12,314 nucleotides of DNA from assembly GCA_026393955.1 (NCBI GenBank), contig JAPKZE010000146.1:1-12314 (forward strand). Direction: 5' to 3'. The first letter of the stretch is position 1. Every line of letters begins with the position of its first letter. Positions 7,920 to 12,314 of this stretch are shown piece after piece. Below the pieces are notes generated by a model. That model was not told where the DNA came from. It did not search any database and saw nothing but the letters and a program-made list of their open reading frames with translations. The stretch is from Candidatus Aminicenantota bacterium. GTDB lineage: Bacteria; Acidobacteriota; Aminicenantia; Aminicenantales; Saccharicenantaceae. The translations under genes were made by a program, and so were the position numbers.

Positions 7920-7944
7920 AAACACTACCAATTAAGTAGTATTT
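7920..7944. promoter_or_regulatory. Inverted repeat, candidate operator upstream of DUF438 gene
   Basis: ACTAC (7924-7928) and GTAGT (7936-7940) are perfect inverted arms around CAATTAA. The match extends outward to AAA (7920-7922) and TTT (7942-7944), with one mismatch at 7923/7941. It sits just upstream of a -10-like box in the most AT-rich patch so far in the window. The size and AT-rich centre suit a dimeric regulator such as an Rrf2 or Crp/Fnr family protein, but I do not recognise an established consensus. No GC stem plus T-run is present, so a terminator for alr is less likely. Confidence 0.5.
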
Positions 7945-7948
7945 ATTG

Positions 7949-7954
7949 TATGAT
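7949..7954 (+). promoter_or_regulatory. Candidate -10 box of the DUF438 gene
   Basis: TATGAT differs from TATAAT at one position and lies 24 bases before the ATG at 7978. The hexamer 17 bases upstream (ACCAAT/TACCAA region, 7926-7931) is a poor -35 and falls inside the inverted repeat. A weak -35 with an overlapping palindrome suits a promoter controlled by an activator or repressor. The gene has a good ribosome binding site, GGGAGG at 7965-7970. Confidence 0.4.
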
Positions 7955-7977
7955 GGGTTTGTACGGGAGGCCTATCA

Positions 7978-9204
7978 ATGACACTCGATGCCAAAACCAA
8001 GAAGAACATCCTCAAGGACATCATCCGCGACCTGCACGCCGGCGGAGACGTCGGGGCTTTGCAAGCGCGGTTCGCAGCGCTGGTGAAGGACGTGTCGGGA
8101 GCCGAGATCGGGGCGATGGAGCAGGAGCTCATCGACGAGGGCCTGCCGGAAACGGAAGTCCGCCGGCTCTGCGATCTCCACGTCAAGGTCTTCGAGTCAT
8201 CCCTCGACGCCCAGACGGCGCCGCAGACGGAGCCCGGACATCCCCTGCACACGCTGGCCGAGGAGAACAGGGCCGTCGCGGCGCTCGTGGCCGAGGTCCG
8301 CCGGGTTTTGGACGGGCTCAAGGCCGGCTCCGTCGACCCGGCTGCGGGCCGGGCCCGGATGGCCGGGCTCCTCGAAGACCTGGCCCAGGTCGAGAAGCAC
8401 TATCTCAAGAAAGAGAATCAGCTCTTCCCGCGGCTCGAAGCCAAGGGCGTCAGCGGGCCGTCCAAGGTCATGTGGGCCGTCCACGACGATATCCGGGCCC
8501 ACCTCAAGGACCTGCGGCGGGCTCTCGACCTCGGCGACGCCGAGCTCATCGTCCGCACCGGGCACTGGGTCCTCCAGGAGATCATGGACATGGTCGGCAA
8601 GGAGGAGAAGGTCCTCTTTCCCATGGCCCTCGAGCTGCTTGACGCCGGCGACTGGGCGCGGGTCAAGACAGGGGAGGAGGAGATCGGCTACGCCTGGATC
8701 CCGCCGGCTCCGGCCTGGCCTCCTTCGTCGCCCGGCCGGACGGCCGCGGCCGCCGACCCCGGCGCCCGGTCCGGGGCCATCGGTCTGGATACGGGGCGCC
8801 TGACTCCCGAGCAGATCGACCTGATGCTGACCCATTTGCCGGTCGACATCTCGTACGTGGACGAGAACGACACCGTGCTCTACTATTCGGCGACGCCCGA
8901 GAGGATCTTCCCCCGGACGCCGGGGGTCATCGGCCGGAAGGTCCAGAACTGCCATCCGCCCAAGAGCCTCGACGTCGTCGAAAGGATCCTCAAGGCCTTC
9001 CGGGCCGGCGAACGCGACACGGCCGAGTTCTGGATCGACCTGCAGGGCAAATTCATCCACATCCGCTACTTCGCCCTGAGGGACGCGGCGGGCGCCTACA
9101 AGGGGAGCCTCGAGGTCAGCCAGGACGTAACGGCGATCCGGGGCCTCCGCGGCGAGCGGCGGCTGCTCGATTGGGACCGCCCTCGGGCGGACGGGGAAGT
9201 TTGA
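7978..9204 (+). CDS. DUF438 - hemerythrin-like - PAS domain protein, probable redox/gas sensor
   Basis: A 408-residue cytoplasmic protein with three parts. Residues 5-76 are a DUF438 helical domain. Residues about 86-225 form a hemerythrin-like HHE bundle with candidate iron ligands H88 or H91, H141, E146, H169, H174, H196 and E209/E210. A Pro/Ala-rich linker (241-266) leads to a C-terminal PAS domain (about 270-390) with the conserved NCHPPKS motif (324-330). This domain order is typical of DUF438 proteins, most of them from anaerobes, whose function is not established. Sensing of O2 or NO by the diiron site and signal reading by PAS are inferences. There is no kinase, cyclase or DNA-binding output domain, so any effect must pass through a partner. 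Start ATG 7978 has GGGAGG seven bases upstream. It has its own regulatory region and precedes the Fe-S assembly genes. Confidence 0.88.
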   Translation: MTLDAKTKKNILKDIIRDLHAGGDVGALQARFAALVKDVSGAEIGAMEQELIDEGLPETEVRRLCDLHVKVFESSLDAQTAPQTEPGHPLHTLAEENRAVAALVAEVRRVLDGLKAGSVDPAAGRARMAGLLEDLAQVEKHYLKKENQLFPRLEAKGVSGPSKVMWAVHDDIRAHLKDLRRALDLGDAELIVRTGHWVLQEIMDMVGKEEKVLFPMALELLDAGDWARVKTGEEEIGYAWIPPAPAWPPSSPGRTAAAADPGARSGAIGLDTGRLTPEQIDLMLTHLPVDISYVDENDTVLYYSATPERIFPRTPGVIGRKVQNCHPPKSLDVVERILKAFRAGERDTAEFWIDLQGKFIHIRYFALRDAAGAYKGSLEVSQDVTAIRGLRGERRLLDWDRPRADGEV

Positions 9205-9229
9205 AATGCGAAGCCGGGCGGCGTAAGAT
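9201..9229 (+). promoter_or_regulatory. Candidate sigma-70 promoter for the Fe-S/nadA operon
   Basis: TTGAAA (9201-9206, one mismatch to TTGACA) and TAAGAT (9224-9229, two mismatches to TATAAT) are spaced by 17 bases. The -35 box overlaps the TGA of the preceding gene. Predicted transcription starts near 9236, ahead of the ribosome binding site GAGGAG (9254-9259) of the Nfu gene. Arms CCGGGCG (9214-9220) and CGCCCGG (9241-9247) frame the -10 box and could act as an operator or simply reflect high GC. Confidence 0.4.
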
Positions 9230-9265
9230 AGGGGAACCGGCGCCCGGAATATCGAGGAGTGAGAC

Positions 9266-9487
9266 ATGAAAGAAAGAGTTGAACAGGCTTTAGCCAAGGT
9301 CCGGCCGGCCCTCCAGGCCGACGGCGGGGACGTGGAGCTCGTGGATATCGGAGCGGACGGGGTCGTCAAGGTCCGCCTCAAGGGCGCCTGCGGCGGCTGC
9401 CCGATGTCCCAGCTGACCCTGAAGATGGGCATCGAGCGGATCCTGAAGAAAGAGGTCCCCGAGGTCACGGCGGTCGAATCCGTCTGA
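9266..9487 (+). CDS. NifU C-terminal domain (Nfu-type) Fe-S carrier protein
   Basis: A 73-residue stand-alone Nfu domain. The CxxC motif GACGGCP (C42 and C45) binds a [4Fe-4S] cluster between two subunits in this family and passes it to target enzymes. The preceding DGGDVELVDI segment (19-28) is the family's other strongly conserved stretch. The protein lacks the N-terminal A-type domain of E. coli NfuA and the scaffold domain of full-length NifU. The scaffold is encoded separately two genes downstream. ATG 9266 has GAGGAG six bases upstream. Likely recipients include the NadA encoded in the same run, an inference from gene order. Confidence 0.95.
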   Translation: MKERVEQALAKVRPALQADGGDVELVDIGADGVVKVRLKGACGGCPMSQLTLKMGIERILKKEVPEVTAVESV

Positions 9488-9489
9488 TT

Positions 9490-9541
9490 TTCGGCCGCCG
9501 CGGGCGGAACCGATAATCCGCGCTGCGGCCCGGCCGCCGAA
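9490..9541. repeat. GC-rich nested inverted repeats between Nfu and NifS-like genes
   Basis: GGCCGC (9493-9498) pairs with GCGGCC (9525-9530), and inside it GCGGA (9504-9508) pairs with TCCGC (9517-9521). An alternative outer pair is TTCGGC (9490-9495) with GCCGAA (9536-9541). CGGCCGCCG is also directly repeated (9492-9500 and 9531-9539). There is no T-run, so this is not a standard terminator. It may form an RNA hairpin that sets relative expression of the two genes, or be chance in GC-rich DNA. Confidence 0.35.
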
Positions 9542-9552
9542 GGGGGAGGGGC

Positions 9553-10734
9553 ATGAAACGAACCTATCTCGATCATATCGCCGCGACGCCTCTGCGGCCC
9601 GAGGTCTTCGAGGCCATGAGGCCTTTCCTCGCCGACTCGTTCGGCAATCCCCAGAGCCTGCACGCGGCCGGACGCGAAGCGCTGGCCGCGGTCGAAGCGG
9701 CCCGGGAAGATGTGGCGGCCCTGATCGGGGCCTCGGCGTCTGAGATCTATTTCACCGCGAGCGGCAGCGAGGCCAACAATTTCGCGGTCAAAGGCCTAGC
9801 CACCGGCCAGCAGGCCCGCGGCCGGCACATCGTCGTCTCGGCCATCGAGCACACGTCCGTCCTCAATTCGGTCAAGGCCCTGGAGCGGTCGGGGTTCTCC
9901 GCCACCCTGGTCCCCGTCGACCGGGACGGGCGGGTCGATCCGGCCGCCGTGGAGGGGGCCCTGACCAAGGACACGGTGCTCGTCTCGGTGATGACGGCCA
10001 ACAGCGAGGTCGGGACGGTCGAGCCGGTGGCCGGGATCGCCGCCGTTTGCCGGGCCCGCAACATCCTCTTCCATACCGATGCGGTGGCCGCCGCCGGCAA
10101 CATGCCGCTCGACGTCAAGGCTCTGGGCGTCGACGCCCTGAGCCTGGCCGGCGACCAGTTCTACGGGCCGAAGGGCACGGCCGCCCTCTATGTCCGCAAG
10201 GGCGCGCGCATCCTGCCGCTCGTCGACGGAGGCATCCAGGAGGGCGGGCGCCGGGGCGGGACCGAGAACGTCGCCGGCATCGTCGGGCTGGGCCGGGCCG
10301 CCGCTCTGGCCCGGGCGGAAATGGCCGCCCGCGTCGCCGCCGTGGCCCCCCTGCGGGACCGGCTCCTCGACGAGCTGCTCCGGCGCATCCCGCACGTGGT
10401 CGTGACCGGCTCGCGGACGGACCGCCTGCCCCACCACGCCAGCGTCTGCGTCGAGTTCGTGGAGGGCGAGGCCATGCTCCTCTTCCTGGACATGAAGGGC
10501 ATCGCCGCCTCGAGCGGCTCGGCCTGCACCTCCAAGTCCCTCAAGGTCTCGCACGTCCTCCTGGCCATGGGTTACGACCACGCCATCGCCCAGGGCTCGC
10601 TCATCTTCAGTCTGATCGACGCCACGACCGGGGCGGACATCGACACCCTGCTCGAGGCCTTCCCGCCGATCGTCGAGAGGCTCCGGGCCATGTCCCCCCT
10701 CTACACGGAATATCTCAAGCAACGAGGCTCATGA
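9553..10734 (+). CDS. NifS/IscS-family protein lacking the PLP-binding lysine
   Basis: A 393-residue fold-type I aminotransferase-family protein, clearly of the cysteine desulfurase group: YLDHIAATPL (5-14), SAIEHTSVL (96-104, H100), HTDAV (174-178, D176), GPKG (205-208) and the loop SSGSACTSKSL (320-330) with persulfide cysteine C325. Key residues are missing. The canonical SxHK is AGDQ (199-202), so the PLP Schiff-base lysine is Q202 and the adjacent His is D201. The PLP-contacting Gln after the Asp is A179. The IRFSLGR motif that binds the substrate carboxylate is LIFSLID (350-356). It is therefore probably not a normal desulfurase. An Archaeoglobus fulgidus IscS lacking this lysine was reported inactive but able to give a cysteine ligand to a cluster on IscU. 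The gene is intact and directly precedes iscU (one-base overlap). Other annotations would call it nifS or iscS, or possibly misS. Confidence 0.9.
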   Translation: MKRTYLDHIAATPLRPEVFEAMRPFLADSFGNPQSLHAAGREALAAVEAAREDVAALIGASASEIYFTASGSEANNFAVKGLATGQQARGRHIVVSAIEHTSVLNSVKALERSGFSATLVPVDRDGRVDPAAVEGALTKDTVLVSVMTANSEVGTVEPVAGIAAVCRARNILFHTDAVAAAGNMPLDVKALGVDALSLAGDQFYGPKGTAALYVRKGARILPLVDGGIQEGGRRGGTENVAGIVGLGRAAALARAEMAARVAAVAPLRDRLLDELLRRIPHVVVTGSRTDRLPHHASVCVEFVEGEAMLLFLDMKGIAASSGSACTSKSLKVSHVLLAMGYDHAIAQGSLIFSLIDATTGADIDTLLEAFPPIVERLRAMSPLYTEYLKQRGS

Positions 10735-11315
10735 TGTACAGCGACAAAGTAATGGACCATTTCGCCAACCCCCGCAACGTGGGCGTCCTCGCCGACGCCG
10801 ACGGCGTGGGCCAGGTCGGCAACCCCGTCTGCGGGGACATGATGACGTTCTATATCGAGGTCGAGGGCGACCGGCTGAAGGACGTCAAGTTCCAGACCTT
10901 CGGCTGCGGCGCGGCCATCGCCGTCTCCAGCATGGTCAGCGAGATGGCCAAGGGCAAGACGCTCGACGAGGCCATGACCATCACCAACGAGCTGGTCGCC
11001 GAGGAGCTCGGCGGGCTGCCGAAGAACAAGATGCACTGCTCCAACCTCGGTGCCGACGCCCTTCACGAGGCCATCCAGAACTACCGGGACAGGAAGGCCG
11101 GCCGGGCCCCCCAGGCGTCCGCGGCGGCCGCCGGCCACGAGCACGGGGACGGCTGCGCCTGCCCCTATTGCGACACGGTTCTCGAGGAAGAGGACCAGAA
11201 GGTCTGCCGGGCCTGCCGGGTCGAGTTCGAGGAGTGCCCGTCCTGCGGCGGCATCACCAAGAAGGGCGATGCGAGCTGCGTCCACTGCGGCAAGCCGCTC
11301 AGCGGGAAGGCCTGA
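10734..11315 (+). CDS. iscU: IscU-type Fe-S scaffold with C-terminal double zinc-ribbon tail
   Basis: A 193-residue protein. Residues 1-120 are an IscU/NifU N-terminal scaffold on which [2Fe-2S] clusters form. The three cluster cysteines are C33 (PVCGD), C58 (FGCG) and C102 (MHCSNLGADAL), with the regulatory D35 and with H101 next to C102. The HscA-binding LPPVK motif of E. coli IscU reads LPKNK (95-99), so HscA/HscB use is doubtful. An Ala-rich linker (124-134) leads to a tail with nine cysteines: CPYC (143-146) with CRAC (158-161), CPSC (168-171) with CVHC (182-185), plus C141. This looks like two zinc ribbons. E. coli IscU (128 residues) has no such tail. An ATG at 10731 adds one Met; I prefer 10734 because GAGG (10724-10727) is then six bases away. 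Confidence 0.93.
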   Translation: MYSDKVMDHFANPRNVGVLADADGVGQVGNPVCGDMMTFYIEVEGDRLKDVKFQTFGCGAAIAVSSMVSEMAKGKTLDEAMTITNELVAEELGGLPKNKMHCSNLGADALHEAIQNYRDRKAGRAPQASAAAAGHEHGDGCACPYCDTVLEEEDQKVCRACRVEFEECPSCGGITKKGDASCVHCGKPLSGKA

Positions 11316-11319
11316 GACG

Positions 11320-12219
11320 TTGGACGTCCGGGCCAGGATCGGCGAGCTGAAGCGGCGCAAGAACGCCGTCATCCTGGCCCACAATTACCAGCTTCCGGAG
11401 GTCCAGGACGCCGCCGATTTCGTCGGCGACTCGCTCGAGCTCAGCCGCAAGGCCGCCGGCCTGGACGCTTCGACCATCGTCTTCTGCGGCGTCCATTTCA
11501 TGGCCGAGACGGCGGCCGTGCTCGCGCCGGGCAAGACGGTCCTCCTGCCCGAGGTCGAAGCGGGCTGCCCCATGTCCGACATGATCAACGGCCGCGAGCT
11601 CAGGGCCTGGAAGGCCCGATATCCCGGGCTCAAGGTCGTCTGCTACGTCAACACCAGCGCCGAGGTCAAGGCCGAGAGCGACATCTGCTGCACGTCGAGC
11701 AACGCCGTGGCCGTGGTCAACTCCCTCGGCGTCGACCGGTGCCTCTTCGTCCCGGATAAGAACCTGGCCGCCTATGTCGCGCGGGAGACGGGCAAGACGG
11801 TCATCGCGTGGGACGGCTATTGTTACGTCCATCACCGCTTCACCCCGCGGGACATCGAGGCGGCCCGGGCCAGCCACCCGCAGGCGGAAGTCTGGGTCCA
11901 CCCCGAGTGCCCTCTCGACGTCATCGAGCTCGCCGACAAGGTCCTGTCGACGGGCCAGATGGTCCTCGAGGCCCGGACGACCTCGCGCCGCGAGGTCGTC
12001 ATCGGGACGGAGAAGGGCATCATCTACCGCCTCTCGAAGGAGAATCCCGCGGTCGCGTTCTTTCCGGCCCGGGAGTCGGCCCTTTGCGCCCATATGAAAA
12101 TGACCACGCTCGGCAAGATCCTGCGGGCCCTCGAGACCGACACGTTCCGCGTCGAGGTCCCCGGCGAGATGGCCGACCGGGCCCGGGGCGCCATCCGGGC
12201 CATGCTCGAGATCGCCTGA
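11320..12219 (+). CDS. nadA: Quinolinate synthase A
   Basis: A 299-residue [4Fe-4S] enzyme that condenses iminoaspartate with dihydroxyacetone phosphate to quinolinate in NAD synthesis. The three cluster cysteines are C83 (AGCPMSDM), C168 (WDGYCYVHH) and C256 (SALCAHMK), matching known NadA spacing. H21 and Y23 (HNYQ), Y109 and N111 (CYVNTSAE), the SSN segment (126-128) and HPEC (194-197) are substrate-site residues. I chose the TTG at 11320: it gives the usual 300-residue length, puts the HNYQ motif at its normal place and has GGGAAGG (11304-11310) nine bases upstream; no ATG or GTG lies nearby in frame. It begins four bases after the iscU stop, which suggests that the Fe-S genes serve this oxygen-sensitive enzyme. 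The partner nadB is not in the window. Confidence 0.96.
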   Translation: MDVRARIGELKRRKNAVILAHNYQLPEVQDAADFVGDSLELSRKAAGLDASTIVFCGVHFMAETAAVLAPGKTVLLPEVEAGCPMSDMINGRELRAWKARYPGLKVVCYVNTSAEVKAESDICCTSSNAVAVVNSLGVDRCLFVPDKNLAAYVARETGKTVIAWDGYCYVHHRFTPRDIEAARASHPQAEVWVHPECPLDVIELADKVLSTGQMVLEARTTSRREVVIGTEKGIIYRLSKENPAVAFFPARESALCAHMKMTTLGKILRALETDTFRVEVPGEMADRARGAIRAMLEIA

Positions 12220-12234
12220 AAACACCAAAAAATA

Positions 12235-12244
12235 TTCTTAAGAA
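12235..12244. promoter_or_regulatory. Palindrome overlapping the rubrerythrin ribosome binding site
   Basis: TTCTTAAGAA is a perfect 10-base palindrome in an AT-rich gap between nadA and rubrerythrin. It overlaps the ribosome binding site AGAAGGAG (12241-12248), eight bases from the ATG. It could be a regulator site or a small RNA structure, but it is short enough to be chance. No convincing -35/-10 pair is visible in the gap. Confidence 0.25.
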
Positions 12245-12256
12245 GGAGATCGTCTC

Positions 12257-12314
12257 ATGAAGAAGATGACCGAAGAGAACGTCAAATCCGCCCTCGCCGG
12301 CGAAAGCCAGGCCC
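12257..12314 (+). CDS. Rubrerythrin, N-terminal fragment cut by window end
   Basis: Only the first 19 codons are present: MKKMTEENVKSALAGESQA. The segment ending in AGESQA is the characteristic start of rubrerythrin, whose glutamate in GES is a diiron ligand. Rubrerythrin reduces hydrogen peroxide using electrons from rubredoxin. A strong ribosome binding site (AGAAGGAG, 12241-12248) precedes the ATG. It follows nadA by 37 bases. If complete, it would be a second rubrerythrin-family protein alongside the one at 2537-2998. Whether it has a C-terminal rubredoxin domain cannot be seen here. Confidence 0.85.
   Translation, partial: MKKMTEENVKSALAGESQA

Noticed and set aside
7950..8642. 230-codon + strand frame with an earlier ATG than the DUF438 gene
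   Set aside because: Its Arg/Gly/Pro-rich product is a frame-shifted reading of the DUF438 gene, whose own start has a better-spaced ribosome binding site and clear domains.
10203..10211. K208-region lysine in GPKG, or K216, as a substitute PLP lysine
   Set aside because: The GPKG lysine is conserved in normal desulfurases alongside the Schiff-base lysine and does not form it, so it is not an obvious replacement.
9553..10734. NifS-like gene as a decaying pseudogene
   Set aside because: The frame is full length with no stop or frameshift, codon use matches its neighbours, the loop cysteine is kept and translation is coupled to iscU. Specialised function is more likely than decay.
1..12314. 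Mobile element, phage or defence island
   Set aside because: I see no transposase, integrase, terminal repeats or phage genes. RecD2 here is the chromosomal repair type, and all neighbours are metabolic or redox genes with uniform composition.

Overview
The window is one strand-coherent stretch of a GC-rich bacterial chromosome: every gene I can support reads on the + strand, with gaps of 0 to about 110 bases after the first gene. A porin-like protein with a signal peptide and a C-terminal Phe points to an outer membrane (a diderm). The dense set of non-haem-iron and rubredoxin proteins, with a separate Fe-S assembly cluster, points to an anaerobe or microaerophile. The style resembles an uncultivated lineage near Acidobacteriota/Aminicenantota, but that placement is a guess from gene content and composition, not from a marker gene.

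Layout. 1-239: no recognised gene; overlapping inverted repeats, then a possible promoter that would start transcription at or beside the next ATG. 240-2429: RecD2-type helicase. 2464-2491: a near-consensus sigma-70 promoter. 2537-7916: a tight run of six genes: ferritin-like diiron protein, rubredoxin, FAD/NAD(P)H oxidoreductase of the rubredoxin-reductase type, outer-membrane barrel protein, purA and alr. 7917-7977: an AT-rich regulatory gap with an inverted repeat and a -10-like box. 7978-9204: DUF438-hemerythrin-PAS protein. 9266-12219: NifU C-terminal (Nfu-type) protein, NifS/IscS-family protein, IscU with a zinc-ribbon tail, and nadA. 12257-end: first 19 codons of a rubrerythrin.

How the genes fit together. 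The ferritin-like protein, rubredoxin and flavoprotein look like the three parts of a peroxide/oxygen-reducing chain: NAD(P)H to flavoprotein to rubredoxin to diiron protein. The DUF438-hemerythrin-PAS protein is a likely sensor of O2, NO or redox state. The Nfu-NifS-IscU set should build or carry Fe-S clusters, and the gene directly after it, nadA, encodes a [4Fe-4S] enzyme.

The most unusual item is the NifS/IscS homologue at 9553-10734. It keeps the mobile-loop cysteine (C325), but the PLP-binding lysine is replaced by Gln (Q202), the preceding His by Asp, the PLP-contacting Gln by Ala and the substrate-binding Arg by Ile. It should not work as an ordinary PLP cysteine desulfurase. Its partner IscU (10734-11315) has all cluster ligands plus a nine-cysteine tail. 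Together they look like a divergent, minimal Fe-S assembly pair.
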